DNA of 64,000 nt, taken from NCBI RefSeq assembly GCF_003612015.1, contig NZ_RARB01000006.1, positions 191,263-255,262 on the forward strand. Direction: 5' to 3'. The notes below the pieces were generated by a model, which saw only the letters and a list, made by a program, of their open reading frames with translations, had not been told where the DNA came from and ran no database searches. This DNA comes from Pantoea piersonii. Lineage in GTDB: Bacteria; Pseudomonadota; Gammaproteobacteria; Enterobacterales; Enterobacteriaceae. How positions within the stretch are numbered: the first letter of the stretch is position 1; each line of letters starts with the position of its first letter. A program made the translations under genes and the position numbers. Of the stretch, positions 18,601 to 25,518 are shown piece by piece.

Positions 18601-21200
18601 GCATCGCACTCTTTGCTGTCCGGGTAGCGGTTGAGCTGAATGCCGAACACCGCCAGCCAGGCAAGCGCAGTCTCCAGCGCGAGTTTGCTGTCTGACTGGC
18701 GCATATGAATTTCGGCGATCAGACAGGCCGCTTCAGCTTTCTCCGTTATCTCGCCGGGCGAGGCCGCGATTTCCGAGCACAACGCCAGCGCGACAGCGAG
18801 GTTGCCGTTAAGGAATTCGCACTCGGCCTCCTCAAGTAAAAACTCCCCCTGATCGGCGCTGCCCGTGCTGTCATGAAGCAAGCGCGCGGTTCGCAGGTAT
18901 CGCAGTGCCGAGAAATAATCGCCGCTATCTTTCGCTCGCCTGCTCGCTTTCAGCAGCAGCTGACCGAAGGTATGCGCATCATGCGCCAGCAGCCCGCTAT
19001 TTTTAATCGTCAGCAGGTGGTGCGCGGCCCTGAAAAGAACGGCACTGGTGATGTCGACGTTCGACTTATGCATATAGTGCAGCGCGGCCAGATAATGGAA
19101 GGCATCCTGTTCGGCGGGTTCCAGCAGATTAAGCGCCGCCTCATGCATACTGTCATGCATGAAAGCGTACTCCCTGCCGTTCAGCGAAATCAGCTTTGCC
19201 ACTACCGCTGGCAGAAGCGTCCGTTCAATCTCCGCCACGGCGAGATCGAGGATGCTGCTCATGGTATCCAGCTCACCTGCGCTGCCCAGAGAGGCGAACT
19301 TCCCCAGCAGATGGCGGGTCGGCAGCGGCAGCGTGGTCAGATGCTGCAACACGCTGGCCGCGACGTTTGCCGCATAGTGGCAGTTTTTGATCGCCTGCGC
19401 GTCGTAGGCCCAGCGAAATGGCGCGTTATGGGATATAAAGCCGTCGCGCAGCGCCTGGCGAAAAAAATCATGCGTTGCGAGCGGGTTGCCTGCGGTTTTT
19501 TCGTGAATAAGCTGCGCCAGCTCTGCCGTCTCGCCGCTGCGGGTATGAAAAAGCCCGGCCAGCCAGTTTGTTATCTTTTTTACTGAAAAGGGCTCGGGCG
19601 TGATATCCGTAATGCGGGCCGCGCAGGCCCGGACAGCTTTCAGATTCTCGGCTATCGCGGCGCAAGGTAACGAAACGCTGTCACGATGTGCAATCGCCAG
19701 CAGCAGAGGGATCTCCTCGCTCTGAGTCAGCAGGTTTTGCAGCAGCAGCAGCGTGGCGCGGTCGGCCCAGTGAACATCGTCGATAAGAATAACCAGCGGA
19801 CGGCCCGGCGCCGTAAAGGCTTTAACCAGGCTGCATGCCACCAGGTTAAAGCGATTTCTGGCGTCAAGAGAGTGCGTATGCGTATGAACAGCCGCTTTCT
19901 GATTGAGCAATACGCCCAGCTCAGGCACCAGGTTGACCGCCAGCCCGGCATAGTCGCCCAGCAGGCAGGCGATGTGCGCCTTCCAGCGCGTCATCTCTTC
20001 GGTGGGAAGACCCAGCACATGCAGCGTCAGCGTTCTGAAGGCGGCGGTAAAAACAGCGTAGGGTAAAACGGGAGAGTGGCGGTCCGCCTTAACGACGGTC
20101 ATCAGGGCGTTCTTATTCCGCAGCAGCTTAAACGACGAGGCGATCAACGAAGATTTGCCCGCGCCCGGCGCGCCGCTTATCACCACCAGACTGTGTTTGC
20201 CGCTTCTGCTGACCTCGTCGAAAGCCGCCAGAATATCGGTCGCCTGAGGATGATCCGAACAGAGCGCGTCGGATGATAAATTCGCAGCCTGAGAATCCTG
20301 CATGCCGAGAGCAAAAGTCTCTATCTTTCCATCCGGCCTCAGCGTCGATGCGCAACGCCGCAGATCGGCCAGTACCCCTTCCGCCGTCTGGTAACGGTAC
20401 TCCGGCGATTTCGCCAGCAGCCGTAAGATGATGGCGGAGAGAACAGCCGGGATCTCCTGTCGTATCAGATGAGGCGGCAGCGCTTCTGACGCAATATGGT
20501 GGTGTACCCACTCTGCATGGCCGCCATCGGCATTGCCATAAGGGAGTCTGCCGGTCAATAACTCATACAGCACAATACCCAGACTGTACAAATCGCTCAC
20601 GCGGCTCACAGGGTGCGCTGAGCGGGAAGTATGCTCAGGCGACATATAGGCGAGCGTGCCGCCCGCGACCGGCAGGCGCGGCTGCTGAAGCAGGTCGCTG
20701 TCTACCGATGCCAGTCCGAAGCCGCCAAGGTGAACGGTGCCTTCATCGCTGTAAAAAAAGTTCGCCGGTTTGATATCGCCGTGCACCAGACCCTGCTGAT
20801 GCATCAGGCTCAGCGTATTGCAGAGCAGCGTTGCGCTGGCAAGAAATTCAGCGATGCCGCCAGGGGGCATACTGAGGATATCCGCCAGCGTACGGTAGTT
20901 AAAGGCGCTGTAAATCAGGGCGTAACGGCCCTGACAGAGCGTGTGGCTCAGGGGTTTTAACGCCCAGCGCTCAGAGAGTCTGGTACGCAGCGCATACTCA
21001 TTTTTCAGCAGTTGCGTAACCTGAAAAACCGACTCTTCATTGCCTGCGGTAGCCAGCACAAAGGTTTCGCCGGTAACCGCATGTCGACACAGAAACCACT
21101 CAACATTGCCCTCCTGCGCCAGCGGGCTAAAGGAGATATCGTCTGACAGCGCGATTGAATCGTTTTCTGCTAAATCTGACGTTTGCGGATTGATGCTCAT
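15633..21200 (-). CDS. Giant hybrid sensor: kinase-like, AAA-type ATPase, GAF, PAS, histidine kinase
   Basis: 1855 residues, cytoplasmic. Domain order: Ser/Thr kinase fold at about 30-285 (HGDIKPAN at 140-147, GTLAYMSPEH at 181-190); ATPase at about 315-600 with Walker A GAPGAGKS (343-350) and Walker B ILIDDVHWAD (471-480); a long helical, TPR-like stretch to about 1290; GAF at about 1330-1480; PAS at about 1500-1620; histidine kinase with H1639 in SSIAHEINQPL, N box NLVINAIEAM, DNGTGL and GMGLTIS. The kinase-like domain has GFG (160-162) where DFG is expected and no obvious beta-3 lysine, so phosphotransfer there is doubtful; as I recall this is common in this trifunctional family. Its ATG overlaps the stop of the receiver gene at 21197 (ATGA). 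Confidence 0.9.
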   Translation of the reverse strand: MSINPQTSDLAENDSIALSDDISFSPLAQEGNVEWFLCRHAVTGETFVLATAGNEESVFQVTQLLKNEYALRTRLSERWALKPLSHTLCQGRYALIYSAFNYRTLADILSMPPGGIAEFLASATLLCNTLSLMHQQGLVHGDIKPANFFYSDEGTVHLGGFGLASVDSDLLQQPRLPVAGGTLAYMSPEHTSRSAHPVSRVSDLYSLGIVLYELLTGRLPYGNADGGHAEWVHHHIASEALPPHLIRQEIPAVLSAIILRLLAKSPEYRYQTAEGVLADLRRCASTLRPDGKIETFALGMQDSQAANLSSDALCSDHPQATDILAAFDEVSRSGKHSLVVISGAPGAGKSSLIASSFKLLRNKNALMTVVKADRHSPVLPYAVFTAAFRTLTLHVLGLPTEEMTRWKAHIACLLGDYAGLAVNLVPELGVLLNQKAAVHTHTHSLDARNRFNLVACSLVKAFTAPGRPLVILIDDVHWADRATLLLLQNLLTQSEEIPLLLAIAHRDSVSLPCAAIAENLKAVRACAARITDITPEPFSVKKITNWLAGLFHTRSGETAELAQLIHEKTAGNPLATHDFFRQALRDGFISHNAPFRWAYDAQAIKNCHYAANVAASVLQHLTTLPLPTRHLLGKFASLGSAGELDTMSSILDLAVAEIERTLLPAVVAKLISLNGREYAFMHDSMHEAALNLLEPAEQDAFHYLAALHYMHKSNVDITSAVLFRAAHHLLTIKNSGLLAHDAHTFGQLLLKASRRAKDSGDYFSALRYLRTARLLHDSTGSADQGEFLLEEAECEFLNGNLAVALALCSEIAASPGEITEKAEAACLIAEIHMRQSDSKLALETALAWLAVFGIQLNRYPDSKECDAARILLKEAVGKNPYSRFRALPLLNCKKTEAVMNLMASASTFAAFSNPRLHFMILCQLLHLTMARGLSGASTLALSWYGVVCGDQYAEYSRGFASTLLARELVYKHDFVSFKARTLLPLDQVSVWTMPLTYAIERAKAAFDVGVETGDRTSACLALRHMVMNYLARGDHLEAVHTSVTRGMLFVRKAQYRDVEVVLSMQLDYIQFLRKPRGSEFSGRDFLPPTLEAVKVENAVEPMYLIQFWTRLYKGMAHFFAAEYACAAQYFADAAPFTDHIPGHVHMLDFHLYSALALTIPLKPGPLSGPLRQQLQQHLDKLVTWANVNAKTFSDKEALLRAELLRLDGEAALASEQFEKAIALSREGQFHHINGLACELAARMAYARNMGFSGDAYIKGAISAWDRWGAGAKVRQLEMQYPSVTGHHTQTALSTVSFEQSAVSSDLQSMVTVMRALTEEINLDRLIHILMMMLVERAGAQHCMLIRLTEGNIPEIQARASTTVEGVKVKIVRELPTATDLPLSVLSAVIRTGQEIRTGKPEVFSPFSQDNYLVASGAAVMCVPMFRQAQMVGVLYLENRLMPDVFTADHSRIVSMLGAQAAVSLETARLYAELVDENNQRRKIEKQLRASQTSLMLGEKISHTGTWHWHVEPDIQYISDEYKRIMGLPDTQITTSMAEFQRRVHPDDILSLRELIETSVEKGVVMQAEFRIIRDDGECRYIKGIGEPNDNWPEVAEYFGTLTDITAQRQSEDAVRIAQADLARVARATTVGQLTSSIAHEINQPLMSIVANAGAGLRWLKREPPQLENVSQSMEEIIREGRRAGDIIRGLQALTRNQAAEFAPARLHPIARDILNLSRLELERRFVSLELNLAAESDEIFCESVQIQQVLLNLVINAIEAMTDNAGMSILRISSSQPGDNLIRMEVADNGTGLSDEMIGKVFDSFYTTKAEGMGMGLTISNEIIKRHGGELRAENRPEGGSVFWFTLPLAPASQA

Positions 21201-21586
21201 TGGCGAGCGGCCCTCGAGGAGAACGCCTGACGGATATGTTCAAACAACGTATCAATCTCGATAGGTTTTGGCAAAAAAGCGACTGCGCCAAGATCGATGG
21301 CGTACCGCAGCATGCTGTCATCTCCGTTGCCGGAAACGAGAATACCCGGCGGACTGGAGAGCCGCCGGGTAAGATTGATGAAAAGCTCGAAACCATTCAT
21401 GCCTTTCAGTTGCACATCAATGATAAACAGCGCGGCATTCGCCATCGCGCCTTCATCACAGAGAAGCGATTCTGCCGATTCAAAAGCCTGGGTGAGATAA
21501 CCTTCAGACTGAAGCAAGTTGGTAAGCCCATTGCGGACAGAACGTTCATCATCGACGACGACGACGATGCGCTGCGACAGCTGCAT
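21197..21586 (-). CDS. Single-domain response regulator (receiver only)
   Basis: 129 residues consisting of a receiver domain with no output domain. Acidic pocket D12/D13, predicted phosphorylation site D57 in FIIDVQLKGMNG, and the lysine in LPKP near residue 106. AAGGA precedes the ATG. It overlaps the giant sensor gene by four bases (ATGA), so the two are coupled in translation. A stand-alone receiver beside a hybrid sensor may act as a phosphate sink, a diverter between the sensor and the FixJ-like regulator, or a protein-binding switch. Confidence 0.9.
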   Translation of the reverse strand: MQLSQRIVVVVDDERSVRNGLTNLLQSEGYLTQAFESAESLLCDEGAMANAALFIIDVQLKGMNGFELFINLTRRLSSPPGILVSGNGDDSMLRYAIDLGAVAFLPKPIEIDTLFEHIRQAFSSRAARQ

Positions 21587-21630
21587 GCTGTTTTCCTTAC
21601 GTGAAACTCAGGCCTGCGTGAGGCGCTTCC

Positions 21631-21888
21631 TTAGGAGGCTTTGTCACCTGAGGGCGGGGGTGTGTCGCCGATTTTATGTTGATATTCATGGCGAAACCAG
21701 CGCAGGTTAACCGGCTGACGGCGACGCACGCTTTTAACCAGCGGAATAAGGTGTTCGCCCACCTGCATGCCAAACAGCCCCAGCAGTGCAACGATTGGCG
21801 GCGCTGGTGAATGCACGCCCAGCGCGGCGTAAATCAGACCGGCCAGCATGCCAGCCGCCAGCGAAACAGAATAGGTTTTCAGCATCAT
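21631..21888 (-). CDS. XapX-domain (DUF1427-type) small membrane protein
   Basis: 85 residues. Two hydrophobic segments at the N-terminus enclose the motif HSPAPPIVALLGLFGMQVGE, the mark of XapX proteins, followed by a basic, charged C-terminal tail. Its ATG overlaps the stop of the upstream paralogue at 21888 by one base. Sits 44 bases before the receiver gene on the same strand. Molecular function of XapX proteins is unknown to me. Confidence 0.78.
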   Translation of the reverse strand: MMLKTYSVSLAAGMLAGLIYAALGVHSPAPPIVALLGLFGMQVGEHLIPLVKSVRRRQPVNLRWFRHEYQHKIGDTPPPSGDKAS

Positions 21889-22139
21889 CAGTTCGCCTGT
21901 TTCGCGGTCAGTGGAGGGGATACCGCGCGTTTATCCGCGGCACCCTGCGTCTGCTCCTTTACCGGAACGACAGCGGATGCCTCGCGGTGAAACAGCCCGC
22001 CGCCCAGGGAGCTGCCGACGATCATACCCAGCAGGCCAACCAGCGCGACCGCCGGCGGAGCGGGCGACTGAACCTTGAGCAGCGCGTACACCAGGCCGAT
22101 TAACACGCCCGCGCCCAGAGAGATCAATAAAGGAGTCAC
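21888..22139 (-). CDS. XapX-domain (DUF1427-type) small membrane protein, second copy
   Basis: 83 residues from a GTG at 22137-22139, chosen because AGGA lies six bases upstream and the product then begins with the XapX fold (TPLLISLGAGVLIGLVYALL). The core QSPAPPAVALVGLLGMIVGS matches the downstream paralogue, but the C-terminal tails differ, so this is an old tandem duplication. Coupled to the copy at 21631 by a TGATG overlap. Confidence 0.75.
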   Translation of the reverse strand: MTPLLISLGAGVLIGLVYALLKVQSPAPPAVALVGLLGMIVGSSLGGGLFHREASAVVPVKEQTQGAADKRAVSPPLTAKQAN

Positions 22140-22197
22140 AGGTTTTCCTTTCCAGCATGGCTGGCCGGCCACAGGAACCACCGGCCAGCTGGCGAGA

Positions 22198-22902
22198 TTA
22201 ACGAACGTTCGCAGGAACCGGCGCCAGCGTACGGTGTTCGCTCTTCTGGCGAGAAGGCGCTTTGTGAACCATGGTGTAGGCGTAATCGACGCCGATGCCG
22301 TAAGCGCCTGAGTGCTCTTTCGCAATGTCCATAACGGCGTTATAGGTCTCTTTATGGGCCCAGTCGCGCTGCCATTCCAGCATCACCTGCTGCCAGGTCA
22401 CCGGGATCACGCCAGCCTGAACCATGCGCTGCATCGCGTAGTCGTGCGCCTCTTTAGTGGTGCCGCCTGATGCGTCAGCCACCATATAGATTTCATAATC
22501 GCCTTCCAGCATGGCGCACAGCGCGAAGGAGTTATTGCACACCTCGGTCCAGAGGCCTGAAACCACCACCTTTTTCTTGCCGTTTGCCGCCAGAGCGTCG
22601 CGCACTTTCTGATCGTCCCAGGAGTTCATTGAGGTGCGCTCAAGAATGTCCTGGCCCGGGAACACGTCCAGCAGCTCCGGGAAAGTGTTGCCAGAGAAGC
22701 TCTCTGTCTCAACGGTAGTCAGTACGGTCGGAATGTTGAAGACTTTCGCCGCTTTCGCCAGCGCCACGACGTTGTTTTTCAGCACCTGGCGATCCATTGA
22801 CTGAACGCCAAAAGCCATCTGCGGCTGCTGGTCGATAAAGATGATCTGGCAGTTTTGCGGCGTCAGTACTTCAAGTTTGCGATTGGTCATGTCTTTGCCC
22901 AT
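22198..22902 (-). CDS. Isochorismatase-like cysteine hydrolase (YcaC family)
   Basis: 234 residues. Catalytic residues expected for the family are visible: D24 in FIDQQ, a basic residue near 89 in ERTSMNSW, and the nucleophile C122 in SGLWTEVCNN, followed by DASGGTTKEAHDYAM. YcaC-type proteins are cytosolic hydrolases of unsettled substrate, often amide-like. Two possible starts, 22902 and 22890, both with weak ribosome sites; the first is used here. Upstream of the XapX pair and sensor genes on the same strand, and divergent from the amidohydrolase operon, so it probably belongs to the same catabolic set. Confidence 0.85.
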   Translation of the reverse strand: MGKDMTNRKLEVLTPQNCQIIFIDQQPQMAFGVQSMDRQVLKNNVVALAKAAKVFNIPTVLTTVETESFSGNTFPELLDVFPGQDILERTSMNSWDDQKVRDALAANGKKKVVVSGLWTEVCNNSFALCAMLEGDYEIYMVADASGGTTKEAHDYAMQRMVQAGVIPVTWQQVMLEWQRDWAHKETYNAVMDIAKEHSGAYGIGVDYAYTMVHKAPSRQKSEHRTLAPVPANVR

Positions 22903-23052
22903 TGAGGTTAGTATGGCTACATACCGTGGAAAAATTTAACGGCAGTAAATAACAGTTTTCCTGTTAACCCAGTGGCGTGATGTCGCGCTACCGGTGGGTC
23001 ACTGTCTGAGCGCAGTGTAAGAACCTTTTCTTTTTCAAACTATTATCCTTAG

Positions 23053-23078
23053 GTATACCTATACGAACGTATACCTAT
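23053..23078. promoter_or_regulatory. Direct and inverted repeat in the divergent spacer
   Basis: GTATACCTAT occurs twice, at 23053-23062 and 23069-23078, a period of 16 bases. The same stretch also reads as GGTATAC-10-GTATACC. It lies midway in the 310-base spacer (22903-23212) between the isochorismatase-like gene and the amidohydrolase, where a shared operator would be expected. No other gene or convincing promoter pair was seen in the spacer. Confidence 0.45.
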
Positions 23079-23212
23079 CCTTTTGTATAACTAGACGCTT
23101 TCCAGACCTCCCGATCATAATCCCGCCATCCCAGTCACCTGCACTTACGGCAGGACAATGCGCTGTCCACGGCCGATCTTGCCGCTTCGGACGCCTTCAT
23201 TCAGGAGTTTCT

Positions 23213-25090
23213 ATGGTTACCCTTGGTAAAGCAGACGTCATTCTCACTAATGGCCGGTTTCATACGGTCGATCGCGGCAACCCAATCGCCGATGCCGTTG
23301 CCATCCGCGACGGCAAATTTCTGGAAGTGGGCAGCCTGGCTGACGTCATGCAGCACCACTGCGAAGGCACCAAAGTCATCGACCTGAAGGGCCATACTGC
23401 CGTGCCGGGCCTTAACGACTCGCACCTGCACCTGATCCGCGGCGGCCTGAACTACAATCTGGAGCTGCGCTGGGAAGGCGTGCCCTCGGTCGCCGATGCG
23501 CTGCGCATGCTGAAAGAGCAGGCGCTACGCACCCCGTCGCCGCAGTGGGTGCGCGTGGTGGGCGGCTGGACCGAGTTTCAGTTCGCCGAGCGCCGCATGC
23601 CGACGCTGGACGAGATCAACGAAGCCGCGCCGGATACCCCGGTGTTCGTCCTCCACCTCTATGACCGCGCCCTGCTCAACCGCGCCGCGCTGAAAGTGGT
23701 GGGTTACACCCGAGATACGCCGAACCCGCCGGGCGGCGAAATTCAGCGCGACAGCAACGGCAACCCGACCGGCATGCTGATCGCGCGTCCTAACGCCATG
23801 ATCCTTTACGCCACGCTGGCGAAAGGGCCGAAGCTGCCGCTGGAGCAGCAGGTCAACTCCACCCGCCAGTTTATGCGCGAGCTGAACCGTCTCGGCCTCA
23901 CCAGCGCCATCGACGCGGGCGGCGGCTTTCAAAACTACCCGGAAGACTATGAGGTCATCGCCGAACTGCATGAGAAGAAGCAGATGACGATCCGCATCGC
24001 CTATAACCTCTTTACTCAGCGGCCGGGACACGAGCTGGAAGATTTTGAAAAGTGGACCGATATGCTGACGCCGGGCCAGGGCAGCGACTACTTCCGCCAC
24101 AACGGCGCGGGAGAGATGCTGGTCTTCTCCGCTGCCGACTTTGAAGATTTCCTCGAGCCGCGTCCCGATCTGGCGCCGGGCATGGAGGATGAGCTGGAGC
24201 GCGTGGTGCGCCATCTGGTGGAGCATCGCTGGCCGTTCCGCCTGCACGCTACCTATGACGAATCGATCGACCGCATGCTCAACGTATTTGAAAAGGTTAA
24301 CCGCGAGATCCCGTTCAACGGCCTGCACTGGTTCTTCGACCATGCGGAGACCGTCACCCAGCGCAATATCGACCGTATCAAAGAGCTGGGCGGCGGCATT
24401 GCGGTGCAGCACCGCATGGCATTCCAGGGCGAATATTTTGCCGAGCGTTACGGTATTGAAGCGACCCGCCATACGCCGCCGGTGGCGCGTATGCTGGAGA
24501 CCGGCGTACCGGTTGGCCTGGGCACCGACGCCACGCGCGTCGCCAGCTATAACCCCTGGACCGCGCTCTACTGGCTGGTCTCCGGCCGTACCGTCGGCGG
24601 CATGCAGATGTATGACGTCAACGCGCGTCTCGATCGCGATACCGCGCTGATGTTGTGGACGCAGGGCAGCGCCTGGTTCTCCAGCGAGCAGGGTAAAAAA
24701 GGTCAAATCAAAGCGGGCCAGCTGGCTGATATGGTGGTGCTGAGCAAAGACTACTTCAGCGTGCCGGAAGAGGAGATCAAAGGCATCGAGTCGGTGCTGA
24801 CCCTGGTGGACGGCAACATCGTCTACGCCGCCGGCGCGTTTAACAGTGAAGCGCCGCCCTCTATTCCGGTTCTGCCGGAGTGGTCGCCGGTCGTCAAGGT
24901 GCCGGGTCACTACCGCAGCGCGCCGCCGACCGCAGCAACTCGCGTAGGGATGCAGCAGATGCCTCATCAGTGCAGTGGTCCGTGCGGCGTGCACAGCCAC
25001 TCGCATGATATCGCGCGCGGCGCCAGCCTGCCGGTGTCCGAGGAGAACGCCTTCTGGGGCGCGCTCGGCTGCAGCTGCTTCGCGTTTTAA
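23213..25090 (+). CDS. YtcJ-like metal-dependent amidohydrolase
   Basis: 625 residues. The amidohydrolase-3 pattern is clear: N-terminal strand domain (ILTNGRFHTVDRGNPIADAVAIRDG), the metal motif HLH in GLNDSHLHLIRGG, then WFFDHAETV and the aspartate in GLGTDATR, with a C-terminal strand return (GQLADMVVLSKD). Such enzymes hydrolyse C-N bonds of amides, often exocyclic. After residue about 575 there is an unusual tail rich in Cys and His (QCSGPCGVHSHSHD, ending GCSCFAF) not needed for the fold. First gene of a four-gene operon with DoxX, MFS and hydrolase genes. Substrate unknown. Confidence 0.87.
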   Translation: MVTLGKADVILTNGRFHTVDRGNPIADAVAIRDGKFLEVGSLADVMQHHCEGTKVIDLKGHTAVPGLNDSHLHLIRGGLNYNLELRWEGVPSVADALRMLKEQALRTPSPQWVRVVGGWTEFQFAERRMPTLDEINEAAPDTPVFVLHLYDRALLNRAALKVVGYTRDTPNPPGGEIQRDSNGNPTGMLIARPNAMILYATLAKGPKLPLEQQVNSTRQFMRELNRLGLTSAIDAGGGFQNYPEDYEVIAELHEKKQMTIRIAYNLFTQRPGHELEDFEKWTDMLTPGQGSDYFRHNGAGEMLVFSAADFEDFLEPRPDLAPGMEDELERVVRHLVEHRWPFRLHATYDESIDRMLNVFEKVNREIPFNGLHWFFDHAETVTQRNIDRIKELGGGIAVQHRMAFQGEYFAERYGIEATRHTPPVARMLETGVPVGLGTDATRVASYNPWTALYWLVSGRTVGGMQMYDVNARLDRDTALMLWTQGSAWFSSEQGKKGQIKAGQLADMVVLSKDYFSVPEEEIKGIESVLTLVDGNIVYAAGAFNSEAPPSIPVLPEWSPVVKVPGHYRSAPPTAATRVGMQQMPHQCSGPCGVHSHSHDIARGASLPVSEENAFWGALGCSCFAF

Positions 25091-25095
25091 TCGCC

Positions 25096-25518
25096 ATGAC
25101 GACGCGATTTTCTCAGCCGCCCCGCATTAATGCGGGGCTGTTCTTCCTGCGCCTGACCGGCTGCCTGCTGTTGCTCTACGTGCATGGCCTGCCGAAGGTG
25201 TTTCACTTCAGTGAAGAACTGACGCGGATCGAGGATCCCTTTGGCCTCGGTCCTTATATGAGCCTGATCCCGGCTATATTTGCCGAAGTTATCTGCCCGA
25301 TTTTTATCCTGTTCGGCCTGTTTACCCGGCTCGCCTGCCTGCCGATTATCGGCGTGCTGCTGGTCGCCATGACCGTTGTCCACCCCGGCTGGAGCATTGC
25401 CGAAGGCCAGTTTGGCTGGCTGCTACTGATTATCTTTACCACGCTGGCCATTACCGGTCCGGGTCAGTGGCGCATCGGCTCCGACGCGCGCAGAGAGGTA
25501 CGCTATGGCGCAGGTTAA
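25096..25518 (+). CDS. DoxX-family membrane protein
   Basis: 140 residues with four hydrophobic segments; FLRLTGCLLLLYVHGLPKVFHF at the N-terminus and the FTRLACLPIIGVLLVAMTVVHP segment are typical of DoxX-like proteins. Starts five bases after the amidohydrolase stop and overlaps the next gene by 14 bases, so it is part of the operon. Members are linked to redox or sulfur chemistry in some bacteria; no specific role can be read here. Confidence 0.82.
   Translation: MTTRFSQPPRINAGLFFLRLTGCLLLLYVHGLPKVFHFSEELTRIEDPFGLGPYMSLIPAIFAEVICPIFILFGLFTRLACLPIIGVLLVAMTVVHPGWSIAEGQFGWLLLIIFTTLAITGPGQWRIGSDARREVRYGAG

Noticed and set aside
20700..20800. Loss of DFG aspartate in the kinase-like domain as a novel inactivation
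   Set aside because: As I recall, GFG at this site is common in the trifunctional family, so it is noted in the feature and not claimed as new.
23525..25006. Long open frame (about 490 codons) antisense to the amidohydrolase
   Set aside because: Product is low-complexity His/Arg/Val-rich as expected for the complement of a GC-rich gene; no ribosome site and no family pattern.
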